Source: Prevotella sp. (lineage in GTDB: Bacteria > Bacteroidota > Bacteroidia > Bacteroidales > Bacteroidaceae). Taken from it: a stretch of 64,000 nt of DNA. This document shows positions 25,562-32,945 of the stretch, piece after piece. The position numbers and the translations under genes are program-made. The notes beneath the pieces are model-generated. The model ran no database searches, was not told where the DNA came from, and saw nothing but the letters and a program-made list of their open reading frames with translations. Every line of letters starts with the position of its first letter. Positions within the stretch are counted from its first letter, which is position 1. The stretch spans positions 1-64,000 of the forward strand of contig JAEEXI010000005.1 of NCBI GenBank assembly GCA_016291495.1, read 5' to 3'.

Positions 25562-27439
25562 TTAATGCGGCGGGTAGGTGTACGGGCTATCAGTGATACC
25601 GTACGGATACACCACGCCACCAATAGTCACTGTGCCACAAGTGGCTCCGTAACCCTTACCGATACTGCATGGTGCAGTGCTCTTCCTGGCTGTGACGGTG
25701 CCGCCCGATATGGTGATGTCGCCACATTTTGTACCAGTGTCGCTTCCGCTACCGATGCCAGCACCATAGGTGCCCTCTGCTTCGACAGTGCCGCCAGTAA
25801 TGATAATACCAGCGCAACCACCGATTTTCCCACTACCGATGCCAGCACCCAAACCTGTTGAGGTAGCCGTAACGTTTCCCCCACTGATACTGATGGTACC
25901 GCAAGAGACAGAATTACGTCCGCTACCAATCGCTGCACCCTCAACAGTAGAATTGGCGGTGACTGTGCCGCCCGATATGGTGATGGTACCGCAAGAACCT
26001 GCATCACCGCTGCCGATCGCCGCTCCCGCACCCGTAGAACTGGCTGTGACGGTGCCGCCCGATATGGTGATGGTGCCACAAGAATGCATGTTGTTACCAC
26101 TACCGATAGCAGCACTTGCTGTGCCAGCCTTGGCGGTGATATCACCGCCAGCAATGACAATATTTCCGCAGTTGTAATTTTGGCCTCCACCGATGCCTGC
26201 ACCACAATCGGTACCATCAGCCTCAAGCGATCCGCTGCCACGGATAGTGAGCGTATTGTCTTGGGGGATATAGATGGCTGGCTTTAACGCTCCACCACCC
26301 TTTACCTTGTTGGTACCGCTGAGGACAATGGTGGCATTGCCCTGACAATCAATGCCTGCATATTGTTTGCCGTAATCTGTATTAACGGAAGTAATTTCCG
26401 CGTTGTGCAGCACAACGGTTGCGCCGGCTGCTATCTTCACGTTGCCGGTATTCGTTGCACCGCCGCCGAGGATGCCTGTCAACAATTCTCCGTTTTTTGC
26501 CGTATAGGGAGTAGCAACAGTAGCGAGGTTTATAAGCTTATAAAAAACAGGGTCTAGCCAGTAGCGCGCCACATTATATACTTTAGCCGTGAAGTCGAGT
26601 GCACCCAAGTCGATGTCGCCAACGGGTGTTGTACTCTGAAGGATGTTAAGGATACGTGTATGACTACCATCAGAAGAGATGAAGGCAATCGTACCAGTAC
26701 CGTTTACATCCGTAGTGAAGTCGTAGGTGGCAACAAGACTGGCATCACTATTAAACTTCACCTTGTAGTCGGTGGAAGCCGTCAGTCCACTGAGAGTGCA
26801 ACTGAGGATGGCATCCGTACTGCCGAGCGAGAATCTCTTGGTCGATTTGTTATAACTGCCACTGACCTCCAGCACCGTCGTCATCAGTGTCTCCACGTCA
26901 GTGGCAAAGGCTTCGTCGGTATTGTAAGCAAGGGTATGATCATCTTGAATGGTGTAGATGCTCGCCTTCATATCTTTATGGAAAAGATGGGCAGTAGCAC
27001 TCGTGCAGTCGGCTAATGGGTCGGAAGGGTCTGTGAAGTCGTAAGTGTCTACATCTACGTTGGCCGAATTATACACCTTAATGGTTCCTGAGAAATTAGC
27101 GCTCTTACCTTCAGGGGTGATCGTCAAGGCATCAATGTCGAGGGTGCCCACCAGGTAATAACCTTCTGGGAGATTTCCATAGACATAGAGTTGATCGCCA
27201 TCGGTGAAGTGAAGCGCCCGTTTTCCGTCCTCTATAGCGACGGCAGAGCGACCTGATGTCACATCATCGCCGATACCAGCACCAACAGTCATCGTGATAC
27301 CACCTGTGGAGGGCGTATCAGGCTGTTGTGGCTGCTCAGGAACGGTGATATCGGCATCATTACTGGTGCAGGCTGTATTTACTGCAAGGAGTGCTACCGC
27401 TATCGCCAGCGCACTCAGTATCGTCTTCAACTGCTTCAC
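25562..27439 (-). CDS. Lipoprotein with C-terminal beta-helix-like 29-30-residue repeats
   Basis: The 625-residue protein begins with a GTG, 9 nt after an AGGAGG, and has a lipoprotein signal (lipid Cys24 in VNTAC). The middle (about 40-400) is beta-rich and unrecognised. From about residue 403 to 615 there are seven repeats of 29-30 residues with the pattern GAAIGSG....CGTITISGGTVTA, a glycine-rich coil with one cysteine per repeat. This pattern recalls secreted parallel beta-helix proteins that have a carbohydrate-binding or adhesive role. The gene is the last of a four-gene lipoprotein operon and is translationally coupled to a 42-codon gene. Function is not known; surface display is likely. 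Confidence 0.8.
   Translation of the reverse strand: MKQLKTILSALAIAVALLAVNTACTSNDADITVPEQPQQPDTPSTGGITMTVGAGIGDDVTSGRSAVAIEDGKRALHFTDGDQLYVYGNLPEGYYLVGTLDIDALTITPEGKSANFSGTIKVYNSANVDVDTYDFTDPSDPLADCTSATAHLFHKDMKASIYTIQDDHTLAYNTDEAFATDVETLMTTVLEVSGSYNKSTKRFSLGSTDAILSCTLSGLTASTDYKVKFNSDASLVATYDFTTDVNGTGTIAFISSDGSHTRILNILQSTTPVGDIDLGALDFTAKVYNVARYWLDPVFYKLINLATVATPYTAKNGELLTGILGGGATNTGNVKIAAGATVVLHNAEITSVNTDYGKQYAGIDCQGNATIVLSGTNKVKGGGALKPAIYIPQDNTLTIRGSGSLEADGTDCGAGIGGGQNYNCGNIVIAGGDITAKAGTASAAIGSGNNMHSCGTITISGGTVTASSTGAGAAIGSGDAGSCGTITISGGTVTANSTVEGAAIGSGRNSVSCGTISISGGNVTATSTGLGAGIGSGKIGGCAGIIITGGTVEAEGTYGAGIGSGSDTGTKCGDITISGGTVTARKSTAPCSIGKGYGATCGTVTIGGVVYPYGITDSPYTYPPH
25582..26233 (-). repeat. 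Seven coding repeats of about 29-30 codons
   Basis: Each unit encodes GxxIGSG, 4-7 variable residues, CGxITISGGTVTA and a short Ser/Thr linker. The fourth-from-last units are the most alike. The first and last units are more diverged, as expected for an array that grows from the centre. Confidence 0.85.
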
Positions 27440-27440
27440 C

Positions 27441-27569
27441 TTAGATATCCTCCTCAGGATAGGTTACGTTCAGATCACCGCCACCACTAGCACTTGCTGG
27501 CAGCAACAAGGTTTCGTATGGGATTTCCACGCCGAGTATGACTGGCTGTTCGTAGTGTCGCTTTGCCAT
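27441..27569 (-). CDS. 42-residue peptide of the Bacteroidota YxxP small-ORF type
   Basis: An ATG at 27569 opens a 42-codon frame beginning AKRHYEQPVILGVEIPYETL after Met, with LLLPASASGGG in the middle and an acidic end PEEDI. Short genes of this shape (K-x-Y-x-x-P followed by a hydrophobic strand and a small-residue stretch) are often seen next to lipoprotein genes in Prevotella and Bacteroides, with no known function. It lies 14 bp after the preceding lipoprotein gene. Its TAA is one base before the GTG of the next gene, and the AGGAGG that serves that GTG is inside its last codons. It has no signal peptide. The context makes it credible as a translated gene. Confidence 0.6.
   Translation of the reverse strand: MAKRHYEQPVILGVEIPYETLLLPASASGGGDLNVTYPEEDI
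27449..27454 (-). promoter_or_regulatory. Strong Shine-Dalgarno for the repeat lipoprotein
   Basis: AGGAGG, nine bases before the GTG start and inside the end of the 42-codon gene. A full Shine-Dalgarno is uncommon among the genes of this window, which suggests deliberate translational coupling. Confidence 0.65.
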
Positions 27570-27583
27570 ATTCTCTTACAGCT

Positions 27584-28492
27584 TTACCAGCACTCGCCCT
27601 TGCTGTTGAAGTAGTAGGTGTAGACGTTGTTGGCATTGTTAACCGCCAGAGCTACCTCCCATGAGGAAACGTAGATGTCGTCGCCATCGCTGAGACGAAC
27701 CTTCCAATGGCCTTTGTCAAAGAAATAGAACTTGGTTGTGTTGCTCCAATAATACCTGTTGAGGTCGCTGAAGAGACCTGCCTGGTTCAGTCGGGCACTG
27801 ACTTTGTCGACGCCCACTTTCTTCACCTGCGCAGCCATCGCCTTTAGAGTCTCTTTGCAGGTATTGGCGCGCCAGTCTTGGTAGCCACTCTCATAACTGG
27901 TGGGACAGATAATCATGCCCATGGTGCCGTTGGACCATTCGCGGATGCAGATACCTCTTGGCCTGCCTTCCCTATCGCTGGGCACCGTGACAATGTCAAA
28001 GAGTTTATAGGGCGAAAGAGTAGCACCCAGCGAAGGCCATTTGTCTAAATAGCGCAACTCGGTGATGCCCGGAAGGGTGAATCCTTCGTAGGTCATTGTG
28101 GCAACCTCGGCAACGCCGCTCTTCTTGAAATACACCTTACCCTGTTCCTTTCCTTCGGCATCGTGCAGAACGACAGTGATGTCGTCGCCAGCGGTGGAGA
28201 TGTCGGTGAATCCGTCAATCAGTCCCATAAACATGGCCTTGGCTTCTGCCAGGTTTTCTACTTTGACGCTATAGACTCCGGGAGCCGCTTGCTTGTTGAG
28301 CTCCTCTCCGATATTTACACCTTCCAGTTTGCCCTCATCGTCAACAGTGATGAGGCGGTCGGTAAATATGTCGAGATCGTGAACGCGTTCTTCTACAGGA
28401 GGTTCGTTATTGTTATTGTCATCGTCACTGCTACAGGCGATGAAACACATGCCTGAGAGGAATATCCATGCAAATAATATTGTCTTCTTCAT
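27584..28492 (-). CDS. Lipoprotein of unknown function
   Basis: The 302-residue precursor has a clear lipobox (FIAC, Cys20), followed by an Asp/Asn-rich linker (SSDDDNNNNEPP) typical of Bacteroidota lipoproteins that may be surface-exposed. The body has no recognised domain. It shows GVYSVKVENLAEAKAMFMGL, VVLHDAEGKEQGKVYF, ICIREWSNGTMGMIICPT and a C-terminal HWKVRLSDGDDIYVSS. It is the second gene of the operon formed with the 787-residue lipoprotein and the repeat lipoprotein. Confidence 0.75.
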   Translation of the reverse strand: MKKTILFAWIFLSGMCFIACSSDDDNNNNEPPVEERVHDLDIFTDRLITVDDEGKLEGVNIGEELNKQAAPGVYSVKVENLAEAKAMFMGLIDGFTDISTAGDDITVVLHDAEGKEQGKVYFKKSGVAEVATMTYEGFTLPGITELRYLDKWPSLGATLSPYKLFDIVTVPSDREGRPRGICIREWSNGTMGMIICPTSYESGYQDWRANTCKETLKAMAAQVKKVGVDKVSARLNQAGLFSDLNRYYWSNTTKFYFFDKGHWKVRLSDGDDIYVSSWEVALAVNNANNVYTYYFNSKGECW

Positions 28493-28524
28493 TGTCGTAT
28501 GTTTTTTTATTTGTTTTGTAATGC

Positions 28525-30888
28525 TTATTTTCCTGCCAGTTCCAACATCTTGAGTGCACGGGCTTTCAGCCAGCCATTGTCGATATAGTCGGCACTCGCC
28601 TTACCCTTGCAAGTCTTCACCGTAGTGGGGTTATAACCACTGATGCGACTCTTGATGTCGCTGATCTCGCTGCTCTTGAAAGCACGTATATTGGGCAGAT
28701 AGTGCTTGGAGATGATTTGCATCGAATTGTCGCTCTTGGTAAGTCGCGCAACGACGGTAACATAGATTGGTCCTAAGTGGCTCTTATTATAAATAAGGTG
28801 GTCCTTATTGGTCGGGACGTAGATAATCGGGTCAACAATGACTTTCCTGTTACCGTTAAAGAAATCGGCAGTGAGTCCGTAGTAACGATAGGTGAATCCG
28901 CTTGCAGAAACTTCCTCAAACTTGTCGATACAAGGCAGTTCCGACATTTTGTAATCCACATTGTAGGTGGCTGCGAAGTCGGCATCGTCACCTTTCACGA
29001 CAGTGGGAATCTCGCTGTTGGGACACGCCACGAACTTCATCGACTTTGTGTCGCCATAACCGAAAACATTATCGTCAGCGGTGTCATGTTCCGTGAGCTG
29101 TATCTGGTCGTTTTGCAACTGATAGTAGCCGAAATAGGGGGTGGGGGCTATATACTGGTCATGAGGACCGGCATTGGCAGTAAGACTGACACTGATCTCG
29201 GCATGTTCGAAGTCGTAGCCCATCATCTCCTTGTTGAAGAACATCTCTACAGATGAGGGGTCGAGGAAGGAGATGTAGCGGAACTCTTCATCGTCGCCAG
29301 ATTCGCAACTAATCAACTCGTTACCGGATTTCATCTCATAGATTGGAGTCATCTCTGCTGGCGTATAAAGCAAATGGTCGGCAGAGACATAGACCACCGG
29401 CGAGCTGAGGGTGTTCATCAGTCCGAAAGTGGGCTGTGTATTGTCGGTAGCCCATTTGGTCGGATTGTCAGACATCAGGGTATTCCAGTTGTATTTGAAC
29501 GCAACAGGCGAGAAGGTGATGCCTGGCAGTCCGTTGATGGTGTTGAACTCTATCGTACCGGTTAAGGAACCCTTGGTGTCGAAGTTAACTTTAGCAGAAC
29601 CTTCGAAATTCTGTGAAGAATCCAGAGCAACATCAACAGTACTCAGGATAGTACCTACAAACGTACTGACGCCACCTGCTGCCTGGAAAATGCCACCAAC
29701 CTTGCCTTGCTCGCCTTGACCTGCACTAGCGATACCTGAACCGACCTGATAGGCAGCATTGCCTAAACCATTGAAGAAGGTGGCGGCGGCACCCCAATCA
29801 TCACCTTCCTTGAATAAAGTCACTCCCGACATATCGATAGAGCCTGTGGTCTTGAGATCGACTGCCAAGTTAACATTAGCCGAGAGGGTGGTCTCCAGTC
29901 GTATTGTGAGCTTAGTGGCAGGGTCTTCGAACGCCTCTTTGGTGGCGTCGGAATAACCATGATCGGCATCCAGATCGAAGCATGCCCAGCCAGAGGTGAT
30001 GGTACGATCAGAGCCCGTACCTATCGGCATGACATAATAGGTCTTTGTCGTCTCTGAGTTCAGTTTTCCGCTGTTCTGCAGGTCGTCGGGCACCTCCAGC
30101 ATGGCATTACTATTCAGCGCATGCGACATTTTTCTTTGGGGGTTATACACATCCACCGCAAATACTGCCGACGAGCCCGAGGTGATGGAGTTGGCAGGGA
30201 TATAATAGAAGAAACGCAGCTTGCTCAGTTTGCTGTTGAAGAGCGTGAAGAAATTGGCTCCACTGGTCGACTCCAGTCCCAAGGTGCTGTATACCAGTTT
30301 CCAATCATCCATATGTTTCGTTATCTCGTCAGCAACGTCTGCCGGCACAGAGCCCAGGGAGTTTTCGCCCCATGGCAGATTGCGGTACATCCATGTATCC
30401 CTGTCGCTCGACTCGGTGATATACACTTTACCGTTGTCCCCTTTGAACCAGTCTTTGTAGAATGCCTCGTTCATTACAGTCACCTCAGGGATAATCTCTC
30501 CGTCGCCCATCAAGGATACACCCCTCTGCTTGACGGTAATGGTCACTTGCTGGTTGGACAGCGATTTCAGCGTCACATTGGCGGTGCGCTCATTTTTGTC
30601 TGTTCCTGTGAGCGTCAACTGCAGGACGGGGTGTTGCTCACCATCCTGTCCGTCTTGCACAGCCGATATCCAGTCGGCATCGCTGGTTATACTTTGTACG
30701 TCGCCCGTCATGCTACCTATGACTAACACATAAGAAGAGGTACCATGAGGTATGCGGACAGTAAAATCAAAGTTTTCCTTCTCTGGCTGACCGCCTTGGC
30801 CGCCGTTGGAGAGATTATCATCCGTGCAACTGCTGAATGATAGCAACAGCAGTACGAACCCTATACTTATAAAAACGTGTTTCATCAT
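28525..30888 (-). CDS. Large lipoprotein with N-terminal BACON-like domain, function unknown
   Basis: The 787-residue precursor has a lipobox ending FSSC (Cys21), then a Gly/Gln-rich linker. An Ig-like domain of about 90 residues follows with SDADWISAV and a VTITVKQRG end, which resembles BACON domains seen in Bacteroidota surface glycan-binding proteins. The remaining 650 residues are mostly beta and unrecognised. A central Gly/Ala-rich segment (AATFFNGLGNAAYQVGSGIA) is hydrophobic enough to be noted and recalls pore-forming or amphipathic stretches. It is the first gene of the operon, 39 bp after the DUF4834 gene. A role in adhesion or glycan binding is inference only. Confidence 0.7.
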   Translation of the reverse strand: MMKHVFISIGFVLLLLSFSSCTDDNLSNGGQGGQPEKENFDFTVRIPHGTSSYVLVIGSMTGDVQSITSDADWISAVQDGQDGEQHPVLQLTLTGTDKNERTANVTLKSLSNQQVTITVKQRGVSLMGDGEIIPEVTVMNEAFYKDWFKGDNGKVYITESSDRDTWMYRNLPWGENSLGSVPADVADEITKHMDDWKLVYSTLGLESTSGANFFTLFNSKLSKLRFFYYIPANSITSGSSAVFAVDVYNPQRKMSHALNSNAMLEVPDDLQNSGKLNSETTKTYYVMPIGTGSDRTITSGWACFDLDADHGYSDATKEAFEDPATKLTIRLETTLSANVNLAVDLKTTGSIDMSGVTLFKEGDDWGAAATFFNGLGNAAYQVGSGIASAGQGEQGKVGGIFQAAGGVSTFVGTILSTVDVALDSSQNFEGSAKVNFDTKGSLTGTIEFNTINGLPGITFSPVAFKYNWNTLMSDNPTKWATDNTQPTFGLMNTLSSPVVYVSADHLLYTPAEMTPIYEMKSGNELISCESGDDEEFRYISFLDPSSVEMFFNKEMMGYDFEHAEISVSLTANAGPHDQYIAPTPYFGYYQLQNDQIQLTEHDTADDNVFGYGDTKSMKFVACPNSEIPTVVKGDDADFAATYNVDYKMSELPCIDKFEEVSASGFTYRYYGLTADFFNGNRKVIVDPIIYVPTNKDHLIYNKSHLGPIYVTVVARLTKSDNSMQIISKHYLPNIRAFKSSEISDIKSRISGYNPTTVKTCKGKASADYIDNGWLKARALKMLELAGK

Positions 30889-30927
30889 TATTTGTTTTAT
30901 GTTAGTATTATTTGTTAGTTCCTTTTT

Positions 30928-31314
30928 TTATTCTTCACTGAATTCTACGTATTCGCCGTCGGTGTCGTCGTAGATTTTCTTGCTCTCACGTCCAGTACGA
31001 CGGTCGATGATGGTCTCGCCTGTCTCGGTCTTGGTATGTATCTCAACAGGCTCCTCTACTTGTGGCTCTTGCACTTTTTCTTGCTCTGAACGGGGTTTGG
31101 CTTCCTCTTTAGGTGTCTCGCTACGTCCGCTATAATGATATTGCTGTTGCTGACGTCCCGTTTCGTCACGGTATTTTTGGCTTTTGTCATCAGCAGCTTT
31201 CTTGGCCTTCAGTTTGGCTCTCTTGATAGACTTGACAATCGTACCGCCCATTAACAGGAGGACGAAGACGACGATAAAAAAGATGAAAATCAGGAATCCC
31301 ATGTCTTCTTTCAT
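30928..31314 (-). CDS. DUF4834-family small membrane protein
   Basis: The 128 residues have one N-terminal membrane helix (about 5-24, MGFLIFIFFIVVFVLLLMGG in short form) followed by a charged cytoplasmic tail. The tail has a Gln-rich patch, many Glu/Lys, and the C-terminal ETGETIIDRRTGRESKKIYDD typical of the family. The order psd-pssA-DUF4834 is conserved in Bacteroidota, but no function is known. Translation may start at Met5. Confidence 0.8.
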   Translation of the reverse strand: MKEDMGFLIFIFFIVVFVLLLMGGTIVKSIKRAKLKAKKAADDKSQKYRDETGRQQQQYHYSGRSETPKEEAKPRSEQEKVQEPQVEEPVEIHTKTETGETIIDRRTGRESKKIYDDTDGEYVEFSEE

Positions 31315-31327
31315 AGTTTTGAAGGTA

Positions 31328-32041
31328 TTAGTTAGTTTGGGTAGAATGACGGTTAGTAGCTATTGATAAGAGGATATACCATGCAATGATGGCTGCCAGT
31401 CCGCTGATGCCCAGGATAACCAGCAACGGTATGCAGGTGAGCAGGAAGATGTATTTGATTTCATTGTCTTTCCATCCCCAGTGCTTGAACTTCAAGGCAA
31501 ACATAGGAATTTCTGCGACAAGCAGGTAACAGCTGATGAAAATACCCACCAGGACCAAGTAAGGGGCATAAGGCAGTTGGGCTATCCACTCTCCGCTTCC
31601 AACAACGAGTGCTCCCCAGAAGAGTGCATTTGCAGGAGTGGGCAGTCCGATGAATCCTAAAGCCTGACGCTCGTCGAGATTGAACTTTGCCAGACGCAGG
31701 GCAGAGAATGCTGCCATAATGAATGCGAGGTAGGAGGCAATAGGTGGAAGGTGAGAGGGGTAAAATGAAAATTGAAAATCAAGTGTTGTCAGATAGCAGA
31801 ACAGAATGGCTGAGGGGGCAAAACCGAAGGTGATGCAGTCGGCCAAGGAATCGAGTTCTTTTCCGATAGGAGACGACACCCCTAACAATCGGGCACTCAT
31901 ACCGTCGAAGAAGTCGAAGATCGCTCCGATGACGATGAACAGCAGTGCCATCCCGAATTCGCCCTGAAATGCCCAATAGGTAGCAATGCAGCCAGAGATC
32001 AGGTTGCAGCAGGTAATCGTATTTGGTATATGCTTCTTCAT
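31328..32041 (-). CDS. pssA: CDP-diacylglycerol-serine O-phosphatidyltransferase
   Basis: The 237-residue integral membrane enzyme makes phosphatidylserine from CDP-diacylglycerol and serine. The CDP-alcohol phosphotransferase motif is complete: DFFDGMSAR, eight residues, then GKELDSLAD. There are several membrane helices. A short stretch (LDFQFSFYPSHLPP, coded at 31742-31786) interrupts the loop before AFIMAAFSALRLAKFN and is made of period-7 repeat sequence. The ATG at 32041 is preferred to an in-frame GTG at 32050, which is itself part of the intergenic heptad array. Confidence 0.93.
   Translation of the reverse strand: MKKHIPNTITCCNLISGCIATYWAFQGEFGMALLFIVIGAIFDFFDGMSARLLGVSSPIGKELDSLADCITFGFAPSAILFCYLTTLDFQFSFYPSHLPPIASYLAFIMAAFSALRLAKFNLDERQALGFIGLPTPANALFWGALVVGSGEWIAQLPYAPYLVLVGIFISCYLLVAEIPMFALKFKHWGWKDNEIKYIFLLTCIPLLVILGISGLAAIIAWYILLSIATNRHSTQTN
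31742..31786. repeat. Heptad-type repeat sequence inside pssA
   Basis: On the plus strand GTGAGAG, GGGTAAA, ATGAAAA and TTGAAAA follow in 7-base steps. On the coding strand they give FQFSFYPSHLP in an open frame. Confidence 0.6.
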
Positions 32042-32089
32042 ATCTCTCACCTCTTATCTCTCACCTCTTATCTCTCACCTCTTACCTCT
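32041..32089. repeat. Period-7 tandem array (CACCTCT/TATCTCT, 7 units) at the psd-pssA junction
   Basis: TATCTCT and CACCTCT alternate three times and are followed by TACCTCT. The array fills the whole spacer from the psd stop to the pssA ATG. Confidence 0.92.
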
Positions 32090-32804
32090 ATTTTAGTTTT
32101 GCTATCACAGTCTGGTCGCCTGTCGTCGGCTGGTCCATAATGACGCAGGGCCTGGCATCCAATGGTAAAAAGACATCAACGCGGGAACCCAGTTTGATGA
32201 ATCCCAAATGCTCATCGATATAACACTCCTCGCCCTCCTTGGCGTATGTCACGATACGACGCGCCATCGCACCGGCTATCTGGCGCACCAGAATATCCTC
32301 ACCCTCTGGGGTGGTAATCATGATGTCGGCATGCTCGTTCTCCTCACTTGCCTTAGGCAGCCACGCCTTATGGTAGTTTCCGTTAAAATGCTTGACGAAC
32401 TTCACCTTGCCATCGACGGGAAACCAGTTGGCATGAACGTTCAGAGGACTCATGAAGATACTGATCATCAGTCGTCTGTCATGAAAATACTCATTCTCTT
32501 CAGCCTCCTCGATGACCACAATCTTTCCGTCGGCAGGGGCAACGACCAGTTTTTCTGTGTCGCCATTGAAATAACGGATAGGACAACGGTAGAAATTGAG
32601 GGTCATCAGCCATGCTGCGACAAAAATGCCGCAAATAATCGGCATGACGATATGGCATGTGAGCGGATGAAGAGCATGAAGTCCATACCATAGTGCTGAG
32701 CAAATGACAATGATGAGGATAGCACTGTATAGTAATTCAGTAGTGCCTTCCCGGTGTATTCTTATCTTCTTCAGTTTCTTTATCTTTTGGATCTTTTCTC
32801 CCAT
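32088..32804 (-). CDS. psd: Phosphatidylserine decarboxylase (short, Psd-related)
   Basis: The 238-residue membrane-associated proenzyme makes phosphatidylethanolamine. Features are two N-terminal hydrophobic stretches ([16 protein letters not shown] and [18 protein letters not shown]), [31 protein letters not shown] and [11 protein letters not shown]. The self-cleavage region is [15 protein letters not shown], where the Gly-Ser bond would be cut to give the pyruvoyl group. The ATG at 32804 is used; the longer frame would begin at a TTG directly after the -7 box at 32846-32839. It is followed by pssA across a heptad array. Confidence 0.93.
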   Translation of the reverse strand: MGEKIQKIKKLKKIRIHREGTTELLYSAILIIVICSALWYGLHALHPLTCHIVMPIICGIFVAAWLMTLNFYRCPIRYFNGDTEKLVVAPADGKIVVIEEAEENEYFHDRRLMISIFMSPLNVHANWFPVDGKVKFVKHFNGNYHKAWLPKASEENEHADIMITTPEGEDILVRQIAGAMARRIVTYAKEGEECYIDEHLGFIKLGSRVDVFLPLDARPCVIMDQPTTGDQTVIAKLK

Positions 32805-32838
32805 GAGTGGTAAAGTCGATTGTTTGCTGTTCAATATG

Positions 32839-32846
32839 CAAAGGTA
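32839..32846 (-). promoter_or_regulatory. psd-pssA-DUF4834 promoter -7 box
   Basis: TACCTTTG followed by CA on the minus strand. The leader is about 30 nt to the ATG at 32804. Confidence 0.65.
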
Positions 32847-32885
32847 TAAAATATTTCTTAATTCTTAATTCATAATTCATATTTT

Positions 32886-32917
32886 TTTGGTTATTTCGGT
32901 TTTTTGATGTAACTTTA
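32886..32917 (+). promoter_or_regulatory. dnaE promoter
   Basis: TTTG at 32886-32889, 20-bp spacer, TAACTTTA at 32910-32917 (last base differs from consensus). CTTAATT-type heptads lie just upstream. Confidence 0.55.
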
Positions 32918-32945
32918 CGGCTCAAAAGCAGAAGAAATACTTCTT

